Both the position numbers and the translations under genes were made by a program. This document shows, one piece after another, positions 1-9,181 of a stretch of 64,000 nucleotides of DNA. Positions within the stretch are counted from its first letter, which is position 1; every line of letters starts with the position of its first letter. The notes under the pieces are model-generated. The model made no database searches. It was not told the DNA's origin and saw only the letters and a list, made by a program, of their open reading frames with translations. Where the stretch lies: contig JADJRJ010000029.1 in NCBI GenBank assembly GCA_016712265.1, positions 254,217-318,216 of the forward strand, given 5' to 3'. The stretch comes from Gemmatimonadota bacterium. Its GTDB lineage: Bacteria > Gemmatimonadota > Gemmatimonadetes > Gemmatimonadales > Gemmatimonadaceae.

Positions 1-40
1 CGGACGCGAGGACGAGGAAAATCCGTGTTGGCGTGGGCAT
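1..40 (-). CDS. N-terminus of a possible secreted protein (runs off the window)
   Basis: On the minus strand an ATG at 38-40 opens a frame reading MPTPTRIFLVLAS before the window ends. The short basic start followed by a hydrophobic stretch looks like the beginning of a signal peptide. It is codirectional with the phosphoesterase gene and follows its hairpin. No clear Shine-Dalgarno is visible and only 13 codons are present, so this is weak. Confidence 0.3.
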   Translation of the reverse strand, partial: MPTPTRIFLVLAS

Positions 41-106
41 CTCGAGGGGTCGGGGGAGGGGAAGGTGGACCGCAACCCACGTCGCGTCCAGATGAGGGGC
101 CTCCGC

Positions 107-131
107 GCACCGGCCGGCAGCGGGCCGGTGC
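107..131 (-). terminator. Hairpin downstream of the phosphoesterase gene
   Basis: Perfect 9-bp arms, GCACCGGCC at 107-115 and GGCCGGTGC at 123-131, enclose a 7-nt loop. It begins 16 nt beyond the stop codon of the minus-strand gene ending at 147. No U-tract follows, so it would be a GC-stem-only terminator. Confidence 0.5.
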
Positions 132-146
132 CCAGGCGGCGGTTGC

Positions 147-1649
147 TTAACGCTGGTTGCCCAATGCGCGGAGTTCCTCGATGAGGGGCATCCGGATGTC
201 CCTCAGGTTCTTCCGATCGGTGATCCCCGGGTTGGTCGCCGAAAAGAACCCCAGGCGCGTCTCTCGGCCGGTGAGCATGAAGTCGGTGGTGACCACGGTG
301 TAACGTCGCGCGGGGTCGATCGGGTTGTCGCCGACCAGGACGCGTTCGCCCTCGACCCGCGCGCCAAAGGCATGGAGAAAGCCGCCGATGCCCGCATTGG
401 CGCGCGCCGTCAGTAGCGCCTGGGCCATCAGGGCGCCCGTGACCTGTACCGTGACGAGCGGTCCCCCAAACGGCAGGATGCGGATCACGTCGTACTGCGT
501 GATGGGGCCGGCCGGGATCACGTCGTCGATCCGCACGCTGCCCACGTTGAAGAACCCGATCTCGGCGCCGGGGGCTTCGCGTCGCATCGCGGCGAGCACG
601 AGATCGGTGAGGTTCGACGCGCGAAAGCGGATCGTCGTTTCGAGGGCGTCGAGCGGTTCCCGGAGTTCGGTGATGACCTCACGGGGACGAAAGCCAGCGC
701 GCTCGTACCCCACAAAGGCCTGGTCCAGCCAGTGTTCCACCTCGCGGGCCACCGCGGTATCGGCCGGCAGCTGGTCGTTGATGGGGACCAGCTCGGTCGT
801 GACGCGAGGGCGCGTCCCGGGAGCACCAAAGTGCATCGTGACAACCTGGGCTGTGCGCGCGTTGCCGTCCGCCTTGACGATCGGGGCGAGTTGTCGCCCG
901 CGCCGGAGGAGATAGTTCTTGTGCTCGTGGCCCCCAAGGATGAGATCCAGCTCCGGGATATCGGACGCGAGCCGCTCATCCTCGTAGAAGTACTGGTGCG
1001 TCAGGGCGACGACCGCATCGACCGAGTCCTTGAACGTGGCGACTTGCGCGCGGACGGTGGCGTACTGATCGCCATAGCGGACGTAGGGCACGCGGTTCAC
1101 CGGGGTGAGCGTCCCGACAAGGCCGACCCGCACGACGCGCCCGCTCCGGGTGCGCATCGGGACAATCGCCCGTGACAGGATGCCTGGGAACGGCTGTCCG
1201 ACGGTATCGGTAACGTTCCCGGTCACGTAGCGAAACTGGGACTCGGCGACCCGCTGCCGAAAGGTCGCCTCGTTGACGTCGAATTCGTGGTTGCCTAACG
1301 TGGCCCAATCGAGCCCCGCGGCGTTGAGCACCGCCACCATCTGACGCCCCGCGAGTGGCTGGCCGTCCACTCGGGCTGTACCCAGCGCGGACGGGGAGAA
1401 GAAGTCGCCACCGTGGGTGAAGAGCACGGGGCCGCGTTCCGCCTCCAAGCGTCGCCTGAGCGCCGCGACCCGCGCGAGTCCGCCAACCCGTCCCCCCTCG
1501 ACCGGCATGATCTCGTAGACGTCGTTGACATGGAGGAAGGTGAGCGTCGCCCCTCCGGCGACGGCCGGAGCGCCGGGCGGAGACGAGCGTCCGCCGCCCA
1601 CGCAGGCGGCCACCAGGAGGGTGCTGAGGAGGCGAAAGGGAACGCGCAT
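147..1649 (-). CDS. 5'-nucleotidase/UshA-family metallophosphoesterase lipoprotein
   Basis: Predicted 500-residue exported phosphoesterase that would hydrolyse nucleotides or related phosphate esters outside the cytoplasm. The start at 1649 is chosen because it gives a signal peptide with a lipobox ending LLVAAC; the open frame extends further upstream but that part looks non-coding. Metallophosphatase motifs appear in order: FLHVNDVYE, THGGDFFSP, TLGNHEFDVN, LTHQ and ILGGHEHKN. A C-terminal 5'-nucleotidase domain follows (region around SNLTDLVLAAMR and NVGSVR). Length matches the family. It is divergent from the SDR gene, with a 60-nt shared upstream gap. The substrate is not determined by sequence. 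Confidence 0.9.
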   Translation of the reverse strand: MRVPFRLLSTLLVAACVGGGRSSPPGAPAVAGGATLTFLHVNDVYEIMPVEGGRVGGLARVAALRRRLEAERGPVLFTHGGDFFSPSALGTARVDGQPLAGRQMVAVLNAAGLDWATLGNHEFDVNEATFRQRVAESQFRYVTGNVTDTVGQPFPGILSRAIVPMRTRSGRVVRVGLVGTLTPVNRVPYVRYGDQYATVRAQVATFKDSVDAVVALTHQYFYEDERLASDIPELDLILGGHEHKNYLLRRGRQLAPIVKADGNARTAQVVTMHFGAPGTRPRVTTELVPINDQLPADTAVAREVEHWLDQAFVGYERAGFRPREVITELREPLDALETTIRFRASNLTDLVLAAMRREAPGAEIGFFNVGSVRIDDVIPAGPITQYDVIRILPFGGPLVTVQVTGALMAQALLTARANAGIGGFLHAFGARVEGERVLVGDNPIDPARRYTVVTTDFMLTGRETRLGFFSATNPGITDRKNLRDIRMPLIEELRALGNQR

Positions 1650-1709
1650 CCCGGAAATCTGTGCGCGGGCGCCGTGGACGACAGGCGGGGAACGGTGGAG
1701 CTTTCCCCC

Positions 1710-2519
1710 ATGACTACTCCGCCACCGCGGCCCCTGGCCGTCATCACCGGGGCATCCGAGGGGATCGGGCGCGACCTCGCGGCGTGTTACGCTTTGGCCA
1801 ACTTCGACCTCGTCCTCGTCGCCCGTCGAGAGCTCTTGCTCCGCGAACTGGCCGGCACGCTCTTCGCCCAGCACGGGGCCCGGTGTCAGGTCCTTCCCGC
1901 CGACCTGTCGCAGCCGGCGGAGTGCGACCGAGTGCTCGCCGCCCTCGAGGGAGCGCGCGATCGCCTGTATGCGCTCGTGAACAACGCGGGCCTGGGGACC
2001 CACGGATGGTTCCACGAGATCGCCATGGAACGTCAGCGCGTGCTGATCGAAGTGAACATCGCCGCGCTCACCCACCTCACGCGCGGGGTGCTGCCCTGGT
2101 TGAGGGCGAACCGTCGCGGGCACATCATGAACGTGGCCTCGGTGGCGTCGTTCCAGCCCGGGCCCCTGATGGCGACCTACTACGCGTCCAAGGCGTACGT
2201 CCTGTCGCTGTCAGAGGCACTGCATAACGAGTGCCTTGGTACTGGCGTGACCGTCACCGCGGTCTGCCCGGGCCCGACGACGACCGGCTTCAAGGTGGCG
2301 GCAGGCCTGGCCTCGGACTCGGCCCCCGGTGGTCCACCTCCGATGGACTCCGCAGATGTCGCCGACCGCGCCTTTCGCGGTACCATGGCAGGCAAGCCGG
2401 TCGTGATCACGGGGGCGCGCAATGTGGTCGCGGCCGCGCTGGGTCGTTATCTGCCGCGCAGCTGGTCCGCCGCGACGATTCGCAAGATCCAACTCGCCCG
2501 CATGAAGCCGACGAACTAA
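1710..2519 (+). CDS. Short-chain dehydrogenase/reductase (SDR) family oxidoreductase
   Basis: 269-residue classical SDR. It has the Rossmann NAD(P)-binding motif TGASEGIG near residues 14-21, the NNAG motif, a catalytic Ser in NVASVASF and the YYASK (YxxxK) catalytic pair. After the active site comes a PGPTTTGF segment, resembling the DltE/YqjQ-like group of SDRs acting on lipid or carbonyl substrates. The ATG at 1710 is preceded by a purine-rich stretch; longer in-frame starts would overlap the divergent phosphoesterase. The stop TAA at 2517-2519 overlaps the stop of uvrA on the other strand. The substrate is unknown. Confidence 0.9.
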   Translation: MTTPPPRPLAVITGASEGIGRDLAACYALANFDLVLVARRELLLRELAGTLFAQHGARCQVLPADLSQPAECDRVLAALEGARDRLYALVNNAGLGTHGWFHEIAMERQRVLIEVNIAALTHLTRGVLPWLRANRRGHIMNVASVASFQPGPLMATYYASKAYVLSLSEALHNECLGTGVTVTAVCPGPTTTGFKVAAGLASDSAPGGPPPMDSADVADRAFRGTMAGKPVVITGARNVVAAALGRYLPRSWSAATIRKIQLARMKPTN

Positions 2520-5323
2520 CGGGACAGGCCAAGCAGGGGGCGGAGAAACCGCCCGGTGTGTGAGGCGTCGACCCGTACCACGTCTTCTGGTCGGCCCATG
2601 GCGACCACCCGACCACCCCCGTCGCCGCCGTCCGGGCCCATGTCGATGATCCAGTCGGCCAGCTTGATGACGTCGAGGTTGTGTTCGATGAGCAACACCG
2701 TGTGCCCGGCATCGACCAGGCGGTCGAGCACCCCGACCAGCTTGCGCACGTCGTCGATGTGCAAGCCGGTCGTGGGTTCGTCCATCAGGTACAAGCGCCG
2801 ACCCATGCCGCGGGAAGAGGTCGCGAGTTCGCGCGCGATCTTGACGCGCTGGGCCTCGCCTCCGGAGAGCGTGGTGGCCGACTGTCCGAGGCGCAGGTAC
2901 CCGAGCCCGACCTGCTGCAGGTGCCAGAGCGCTTGCCCGAGTTTGTCCTCGTGGGGAAAGGCACGAATGGCCTGGTCGACCGTCAGCTGCAGGACGTCGT
3001 GGATGTTCCGCCCGTTGACCGTCACGTCCAGGACCCGTTGCTGGAAGCGTCGACCGGCGCAGTCGTCGCACGGGACAAACACGTCGGCCATGAAGACCAT
3101 CTCGACCTGGAGCGCGCCCGCGCCCTCGCACCGCTCGCAACGTCCTCCCTTCACGTTGAAGGAGAAGTGATACGGGCTCAGCCGGGCTTTCTTCGCCGCT
3201 GGCGCGGACGCAAAGATCCGGCGGATCTCATCGAAGGCCTTGATGTAGGTCACGGGGTTCGACCGCGGCGACCTCCCAATCGGCTCCTGGTCGACGAGGA
3301 CGACCGCGTCGAGCGCTTCCGCCCCGACCAGTTCCTGCACGGTACCCACGCGCTCGCCGAGGTGCCGCTTGGCCGAGGTTTCCCCGGTGAGCCGGGCCTC
3401 GAGCGCTCGATACAGGACGTCATGGACGAGGGTGCTCTTACCGGACCCCGAGACCCCAGTGACGACGGTGAGCGCGCCTAACGGGATGGTGACCTCGACA
3501 TCCTGCAGGTTGTGCTCCCGTGCCCCGCGGAGCACAAGCTTCCCGCGGTTCACGGGGCGCCGCTTCGGCACCGGGATGGCCATCGCGCCGGTGAGGTACG
3601 GCCCCGTTAGGGGGCTGCCGGCCGCGTCGGCGACCGGCCCCTCGAACACGACGCGCCCCCCGTTCTCCCCGCTGCCCGGGCCCAGCTCGATCATGTGGTC
3701 CGCCGCCCGGATCGCCTCGAGATCATGTTCCACGACCAGGACGGTGTTGCCGCCGTCCCGCAGGCGCTTGAGCAACGCCAGCAACCGGTCGAGGTCCCGC
3801 GGGTGCAACCCGATGGACGGCTCGTCGAGGACGTACAGGGTGTCGATGAGCGAGGCACCTAACGAGTTCGCGAGGGTAATGCGCTGGGCCTCGCCCCCCG
3901 AGAGGGTGCGGGTAGCCCGGTCCAGCGTCACGTACGTCAGCCCCACCTCGCAGAGGAACCGGACGCGGTCGCGGGCCTCGCGCAGGATGTGCACCGCCAC
4001 TTGCTGCGCGAACGCGGGAAGCGTGAGCCCTTCGATCCAGTCGCGCAACGCGCGCACGGGAAGGGCGTTTACCTCGGCGATCGTTCGCCCCGCGACCCGG
4101 ACCAGGAGGGCCTCCGGGCGTAATCGCGTTCCCCGGCACTCGGCACACTCGACCGCCGACTGGTATTGCCGCAGGAAGACGCGGATGTACTGCTTGTACC
4201 GTTTGGCCTCGAGGTCCTGCAGGAACGGAAAGATCCCACGGTACCCGCGCGCCGTGGGACGGTGCAGCAGGAGCTCGCGGTGCGCGGCGCCTAACGACTG
4301 CCAGGGCACATCCATGGGAATCCCCTGGTCGCGGCAAAAGGTCGTCAGGGTGCTCCGGCGTCCCTCGTACCGGGGCTTGGTCCAGGGGTCGATCGCCCCG
4401 TCACGCAGCGTTCGCGCGGGATCCGGGATGATCAGCTGCTCGTCGTACGTGAGGTTCGCGCCGAACCCGTTGCACGTCGGACAGGCCCCGCGCGGGTTGT
4501 TGAACGAGAACAGCTGCGGGGACGGGTGCGGCGCACGGAACCCATCGTTCGGACATTCCAGGCGCTCGGTGAACCGCTCGATACGGCGCGCGGCACCAGT
4601 CCCGACGACCACCACGCACTCGCCGTCCCCATGGCGAAATGCCGCACCCGCGGCTTCAACAATCCGCCCGCGCATGTCGGGTTGCACCGCAAGTCGGTCG
4701 ACCACGACCAGGACCTCCGCACGACCCACGAGCGGAATCTCACGCTGCGCGACCTCATCGAGGTGCACCGCCTCACTCCCGTCAACAACCACCCGAAGAA
4801 ATCCCTGCTCGCGCAAGCTCTCCACGAGCGCCTGCGTCGTCACGTGTTGGGAAGGCCGCAGGGGGAAGGTGACGAGAAAACGGGTCCCCTGCGGGTGGCC
4901 GAAGATCGCCTCCGCGATATCTCCGGTCGTGTCCGGCTTGAGAATGCGCCCGCAGTGCGGACAGGCGGTCTCCCCGATCCTGGCCCACAGCAAACGCAGG
5001 TAGTCGGAGATCTCCGTGGAGGTCCCGACGGTGGAGCGCGAAGAGCGCCCGGGGTTCCGCTGCTCGATGGCGACGGCCGGCGAGATGCCCTCGATGTAGT
5101 CGACATCGGGCTTCTCCATGCGCTCAAGGAACTGTCGCGCATACGCGGACAGCGACTCCACGTATCGCCGCTGTCCCTCGGCATACACGGTGTCAAAGGC
5201 CAGCGATGACTTCCCCGATCCCGAGGGGCCGGTGACCACCGTGACCGCCCGCCGTGGGATGCGGACCGTGATGTCCTTGAGGTTGTGCTGGCGGGCTCCG
5301 TGGACAATGATCGCGTCCTTCAC
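2516..5323 (-). CDS. uvrA: Excinuclease ABC subunit UvrA
   Basis: 935-residue DNA damage-recognition ATPase of nucleotide excision repair, which loads UvrB at lesions. Both ABC modules are complete: Walker A GPSGSGKSS near residues 32-40 and GVSGSGKST in the second half, two LSGGEAQR signatures, and two Walker B/D-loop segments (LDEPSIGLHP, MDEPTTGLH). Zinc-binding CxxC pairs are visible (CPHCGR, CPTCNG, CAECRG, CERCEG...CDDC). It starts with GTG. Its stop overlaps the SDR stop at CTAA, 2516-2519. Mfd, its transcription-coupling partner, is encoded at 33.4 kb. Confidence 0.97.
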   Translation of the reverse strand: MKDAIIVHGARQHNLKDITVRIPRRAVTVVTGPSGSGKSSLAFDTVYAEGQRRYVESLSAYARQFLERMEKPDVDYIEGISPAVAIEQRNPGRSSRSTVGTSTEISDYLRLLWARIGETACPHCGRILKPDTTGDIAEAIFGHPQGTRFLVTFPLRPSQHVTTQALVESLREQGFLRVVVDGSEAVHLDEVAQREIPLVGRAEVLVVVDRLAVQPDMRGRIVEAAGAAFRHGDGECVVVVGTGAARRIERFTERLECPNDGFRAPHPSPQLFSFNNPRGACPTCNGFGANLTYDEQLIIPDPARTLRDGAIDPWTKPRYEGRRSTLTTFCRDQGIPMDVPWQSLGAAHRELLLHRPTARGYRGIFPFLQDLEAKRYKQYIRVFLRQYQSAVECAECRGTRLRPEALLVRVAGRTIAEVNALPVRALRDWIEGLTLPAFAQQVAVHILREARDRVRFLCEVGLTYVTLDRATRTLSGGEAQRITLANSLGASLIDTLYVLDEPSIGLHPRDLDRLLALLKRLRDGGNTVLVVEHDLEAIRAADHMIELGPGSGENGGRVVFEGPVADAAGSPLTGPYLTGAMAIPVPKRRPVNRGKLVLRGAREHNLQDVEVTIPLGALTVVTGVSGSGKSTLVHDVLYRALEARLTGETSAKRHLGERVGTVQELVGAEALDAVVLVDQEPIGRSPRSNPVTYIKAFDEIRRIFASAPAAKKARLSPYHFSFNVKGGRCERCEGAGALQVEMVFMADVFVPCDDCAGRRFQQRVLDVTVNGRNIHDVLQLTVDQAIRAFPHEDKLGQALWHLQQVGLGYLRLGQSATTLSGGEAQRVKIARELATSSRGMGRRLYLMDEPTTGLHIDDVRKLVGVLDRLVDAGHTVLLIEHNLDVIKLADWIIDMGPDGGDGGGRVVAMGRPEDVVRVDASHTGRFLRPLLGLSR

Positions 5324-5443
5324 GCCGGAAACGTAACGAGCGTCACCCGTGGGGCGTGTCCTCGCCCGGACACGACGTTCTGACCGTTGACGGACTCAGG
5401 TGTCAGCAGCATCGTTGGCCCCTTCCCATTTGCTGGAGATTGC

Positions 5444-6829
5444 ATGCGCACCGCATCGTCCCTGAAGACCACGGCCCTCATTGTCCTCGCGGCCGGTTGC
5501 GCGGCGGACCCCGTGGCAGGGCCAGGATCCGCAACGGCGCTCGCCAGCGTCGTCGCGGCGGATGAGGGGAGGGCGACGGGCACGCATCTGGTGAGCTACC
5601 GGGCCGGTGAACGGGGAGGGGCGCGCGCGACGGTTGAGGCGCTTGGCGGACGCGTCGTGCGAGAGATGCCCCAGATCGGAGTGCTGCAGGTTGCCGGGCT
5701 TGCGGTGGGCGGGGTCGGCACGCTGGCGACGTCCGCCAGCGTGGCCGCCGTGGCAGAGGATCGTGAGGTTTTCGCCCGTCCTTTGCCCCGCGCGCTCCGC
5801 GCCGCGGTTGCGTCGGAGCGGCTGGGCGTTCAGGGGACGGACCAGCGTGGAGCCTTCTTCTATCCGGTGCAGTGGAACATTCGCTCGTCGGGGGCGGACC
5901 GCGCTTGGGGACCGTCCGGAACCGGGGCAGGGAAGCTGGTATGCATCCTGGATACCGGGATCGATCCGCAACATCTCGATCTTGCGGGGAACGTCGATCC
6001 GTCCATGACCATCTCCGGGATCGCGCTGCCGCGTTATGCCTCTGACGTCACACCGCTCGATTACGACTTTCACGGCACCTTTATCGCGGGGCTGGTCGCC
6101 AGCAATGGCATTGGGGTCGCCTCGGTCGCGCCGGACGCGCGGCTGTGCTCGATCAAGGTGCTCTCGGAGGATGGGCGCGGCACCTTTGCCGACATCCTCT
6201 TCGGGATCCTCCAGGCCGCTGACTGGAACGCGGATGCCATCAACTTGTCCCTCGGTGCCGTCATCGACGCCAAGGAGCCGATTTTCGCGAGCCTCGTCGC
6301 CAACATGCAGGCGGCGGTGGACTACGCGAACGCCCGCGGGTCGCTCGTCGTCGCGGCCGCCGGCAACCTGGGGGTGAACTTCGACGAAGTGCCGTCTCGC
6401 ATCGTACACATCCCGTCGATGTTGGCCAACGTCGTGTCGGTCGGTGCCACGGCCCCATTCAATCAATCGTCTTTCGACCGATTGGCGTCGTACTCGAACC
6501 ACGGCGGCGTTCGCACCGTGGACATCGTGGCACCGGGTGGGGACCTTGTGGCCGGCGGTGTCACGGAGGATCTGGTCATCTCCGCGTGCAGCCAGTACGC
6601 GCGTTCGCTGCCGTTCTCATGCACCGCTCGCTCTTTTGTCTTCGCCTCCGGGACGAGCTTTGCCAGCCCGCTCGTGGCTGCTGCCGCCGCCGTGGTGGAG
6701 TCGGCGAATGGGAATCGATCCCCTGCGCAGCACGAGGCGTGCTTCCGAGCCTCATCCCAGCGCGTTGGGAGTCGTTGGATGTACGGGGCCGGTCGGCTGG
6801 ATGTCGCCGCCGCCCTGGCCTGCCCCTGA
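5444..6829 (+). CDS. Subtilisin-like S8 serine protease, lipoprotein
   Basis: 461-residue secreted peptidase. The ATG at 5444 follows a GGAG-containing leader and gives a lipoprotein signal ending LAAGC. A prodomain-like stretch of about 110 residues precedes the catalytic domain. The triad is complete: Asp170 in ILDTGID, His210 in FHGTFIAG and Ser405 in SGTSFASP; the oxyanion Asn lies in AAAGNLG. It is divergent from uvrA and followed by a hairpin. The protease may process surface proteins, but no substrate is evident. A TTG further upstream (5387) is an alternative start but would lengthen the signal peptide abnormally. Confidence 0.93.
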   Translation: MRTASSLKTTALIVLAAGCAADPVAGPGSATALASVVAADEGRATGTHLVSYRAGERGGARATVEALGGRVVREMPQIGVLQVAGLAVGGVGTLATSASVAAVAEDREVFARPLPRALRAAVASERLGVQGTDQRGAFFYPVQWNIRSSGADRAWGPSGTGAGKLVCILDTGIDPQHLDLAGNVDPSMTISGIALPRYASDVTPLDYDFHGTFIAGLVASNGIGVASVAPDARLCSIKVLSEDGRGTFADILFGILQAADWNADAINLSLGAVIDAKEPIFASLVANMQAAVDYANARGSLVVAAAGNLGVNFDEVPSRIVHIPSMLANVVSVGATAPFNQSSFDRLASYSNHGGVRTVDIVAPGGDLVAGGVTEDLVISACSQYARSLPFSCTARSFVFASGTSFASPLVAAAAAVVESANGNRSPAQHEACFRASSQRVGSRWMYGAGRLDVAAALACP

Positions 6830-6905
6830 GCCTTTCGAGCCGGAGATCACGGTCGCGCTTGCGAGCGGGTTCGCGGGCCGAATAGTTTCCCGCACTTCCT
6901 TAGAG

Positions 6906-6937
6906 CGCCGCCTCTGGTAGGGGCGGCGTCTCTGTTT
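6906..6937 (+). terminator. Intrinsic terminator after the S8 protease gene
   Basis: Arms CGCCGCC (6906-6912) and GGCGGCG (6922-6928) with a 9-nt loop are followed by a T-rich run (TCTCTGTTT). It lies 77 nt past the protease stop and before the FHA gene. Confidence 0.6.
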
Positions 6938-6960
6938 CGTGGGTTGCCGCCTCCACCTGA

Positions 6961-8220
6961 ATGCCCTTTCTGCAGCTCCGCGATTCGAGGTATCCGCTGC
7001 GCGAGGGGGTGAACCGCATCGGTTGGGGTGCCGGGGTCGACGTCCGGCTGCCGTCGCCGACCGACGACGTGGCGACCGCCTTGGAGGCGGCTGCATCCGT
7101 GGAAATTGTCGGCGGGGGAGCCGCCCTGGCTGGGCACGGCGACGCCGTCCGCCTCAACGGCGTTTCGGTTCAGGAGCCAACGCCACTCCTCCATGGCGAT
7201 GCCGTCCAGATCGCGGGCTGGGAGCTGCGCTTTGGGGACGAGGCCTTGCTGGGCGATACCGTTCCCCTGGCGGTCAACGAGGACGCGCCGATCGCTGTTG
7301 CAAGCCCCGCGGCCGCGATCAGCCGCTCCGGGGGACGTCTCGTGTCCCAGACCGACGGGCGAGAGTACCCCATCGGTGGCGACGGCTTGCTGATCGGGCG
7401 CGATCCCACCTGTCACGTCGTGGTTGCCCGACCGGACGTGTCGCGTCGCCACCTCGCCATCCGCGAGACCCCCACGGGCTACCTCCTGCTCGACACGAGT
7501 ACGAATGGAGTCCTCGTCAATGGGGCGCGCGTGCTCACGGAGGTGCCGCTCGGTCGCGGCGACACCATCCGCGTTGGGTTGGAAGAGTTCCGGTTCCACT
7601 CGGATCGCTCGGAACCGCTCGTGGCCACCGCGGTCCCCCAGCTGGCGTCGACGGGCAGTTTTGCTGCGGCCCGACGCCCGGAGGCGGCGACGAAGCCGCC
7701 GGAACTGCTGCTCGGGACCCTCGAGGTGCGCAACGAAGGGCCGACCAAGGGGACCCGCTATGAGCTGCGGTCTCCACGCATTGACGTGGGACGAGGGCTG
7801 CACAACGACGTGGTGATTCCTGACGAGAGCGTCAGCGACAGCCACGCCAAGCTGCAGCTCCGCGAGGATGGCTGGTACCTGAGCGACCTCGGCTCCACGA
7901 ACGGGACATACGCTGGGGGCGAGCGTCTCCAGGGTGACCTCAAGATTGCGTCCGGTAGCGACCTGCGGTTTGGCGGCGTCAAGGTGGTCTTTCGTCCATC
8001 CGGCCCGACCGCTCGACCTTCGGGGGAGACTCGGGTTATTGTTGGGGTCAAGGGACCCGACCCGAAACGCGCGGCAGAGCGACTCAAGGAACTCGCGGAA
8101 CATGCGACCGAGGAGCCGAGCCCCGTCAAGGCGCCGTCCCGTTTGGCCTCACTGTTGTGGATCGTCCTCCTCGCCCTCGTCGCCCTCGTGTTATGGGCTG
8201 TCACTGGTGGTGAACCGTAA
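6961..8220 (+). CDS. Membrane-anchored protein with two clear and one divergent FHA domain
   Basis: 419-residue phosphothreonine-binding adaptor candidate. Two FHA domains are plain: GRDPTCHVVV...VSRRHL...STNGVLVNG around residues 140-190, and GRGLHNDVVI...SDSHAKLQL...STNGTYAGG around 275-325. The N-terminal 90 residues (GWGAGVDVRL...DAVRLNG) look like a third, degenerate FHA fold lacking the S-x-x-H core. The last 25 residues form one transmembrane helix (LLWIVLLALVALVLWAV), so the protein is a cytoplasm-facing tail-anchored adaptor. The TAA is directly followed by the ATG of the PP2C gene, indicating cotranscription with a phosphatase. Confidence 0.88.
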   Translation: MPFLQLRDSRYPLREGVNRIGWGAGVDVRLPSPTDDVATALEAAASVEIVGGGAALAGHGDAVRLNGVSVQEPTPLLHGDAVQIAGWELRFGDEALLGDTVPLAVNEDAPIAVASPAAAISRSGGRLVSQTDGREYPIGGDGLLIGRDPTCHVVVARPDVSRRHLAIRETPTGYLLLDTSTNGVLVNGARVLTEVPLGRGDTIRVGLEEFRFHSDRSEPLVATAVPQLASTGSFAAARRPEAATKPPELLLGTLEVRNEGPTKGTRYELRSPRIDVGRGLHNDVVIPDESVSDSHAKLQLREDGWYLSDLGSTNGTYAGGERLQGDLKIASGSDLRFGGVKVVFRPSGPTARPSGETRVIVGVKGPDPKRAAERLKELAEHATEEPSPVKAPSRLASLLWIVLLALVALVLWAVTGGEP

Positions 8221-9009
8221 ATGGACCTGACATTCGCGGCTCGCACCGACGTCGGAATGATTCGTTCCGGGAATGAGGATGCGTATTTCGCCCACGCCAC
8301 CCGGGAGCGCGGCATCTTTATCGTCGCGGACGGAATGGGTGGCCATGCGGCTGGCGAAGTCGCGTCGGAGATGACGGTGCAGATCGTCTCCCGTGAGCTG
8401 ACCGACCTTTCACCGGCTGACAACGCCGCGCTGGAACATCTCGCCGATTCGATTCGGCGGGCCAATAGGGCGGTCTACGATCGCACCATCGCCGAAGCGG
8501 ACAAGCAGGGCATGGGAACGACCGCATCGGTGCTCGTCGTTGCCAACGGGCGCTTCCTCATCGGGCAGGTCGGTGATTCGCGGATCTATCTCCTCCGAGA
8601 CGGGGCGCTCAAGCAGGTCACCAAGGACCATTCGTATGTGCAGGAGCAGGTGGATGCCGGGCTGCTGACCCCGGAACAGGCACGGTACCATCCCTACAGC
8701 AACGTGATCACCCGCTGCGTTGGGGCTGGGGAGTCAGTGGAGCCGGACGCGTACAGCGGCGACCTTCGCCCCGGAGACGTCTTCCTGGTCGCCAGCGACG
8801 GCCTCACGGGGATGGTGGACGACCGGCGGATCCAGCAGCTGCTCCTCTCCCGCGCCTCGGCAGGACGGCTCGTGGACGCGCTGATCGCCGAAGCCAACTA
8901 TCGTGGTGGCCTCGACAACATCACCGCCATCGTGATCCAGATCGCATCCACTGACAACGGCGGTCCTGAACACCCGACCCCGCGCCATGCAGAACCCGTC
9001 ACCACCTGA
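8221..9009 (+). CDS. PP2C-family Ser/Thr protein phosphatase
   Basis: 262-residue cytosolic PPM phosphatase (PrpC/Stp type) that removes phosphate from Ser/Thr. Metal-binding aspartates are in place: Asp20 in GNEDAYF, Asp37 in VADGMGG, Asp193 in ASDGLTGM and Asp232 in DNITAIV; GMGTTA and QVGDSRIY are also present. It starts immediately after the stop of the triple-FHA gene. The pair looks like the reversal arm of a Hanks-kinase circuit; the only kinase in the window is at 54.2-56.8 kb. Confidence 0.95.
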   Translation: MDLTFAARTDVGMIRSGNEDAYFAHATRERGIFIVADGMGGHAAGEVASEMTVQIVSRELTDLSPADNAALEHLADSIRRANRAVYDRTIAEADKQGMGTTASVLVVANGRFLIGQVGDSRIYLLRDGALKQVTKDHSYVQEQVDAGLLTPEQARYHPYSNVITRCVGAGESVEPDAYSGDLRPGDVFLVASDGLTGMVDDRRIQQLLLSRASAGRLVDALIAEANYRGGLDNITAIVIQIASTDNGGPEHPTPRHAEPVTT

Positions 9010-9181
9010 CGAGGCGTCCGAAACGGTCGGTGAGGTCGCAGGCCTGTACCTGGGGAACATCCTCTTCGCGCTGGAGGCCTGTGCCCGTGGTCTGGACGCC
9101 GAAGGCAAGGGTGACCACGCCGCGTTTTATCGCGGCATCGGGCGCAAACTCGCGGATGCGAGGGGGCGCGAGAAGCGCTAG
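8987..9181 (+). CDS. Small hypothetical protein (64 aa)
   Basis: Short frame reading MQNPSPPDEASETVGEVAGL and onward, ending in a basic tail. It has mostly helical composition with one mildly hydrophobic segment (LYLGNILFALEACARGL). It overlaps the 3' end of the PP2C gene by 23 nt. Its TAG overlaps the stop of the convergent HD gene at CTAG, 9178-9181, the same arrangement as at four other convergent pairs in the window, which supports it being real. No family recognised. Confidence 0.5.
   Translation: MQNPSPPDEASETVGEVAGLYLGNILFALEACARGLDAEGKGDHAAFYRGIGRKLADARGREKR

Noticed and set aside
1650..2123. N-terminal extension of the phosphoesterase frame
   Set aside because: It overlaps the divergent SDR gene and lacks protein-like sequence; the internal ATG gives a proper lipoprotein signal.
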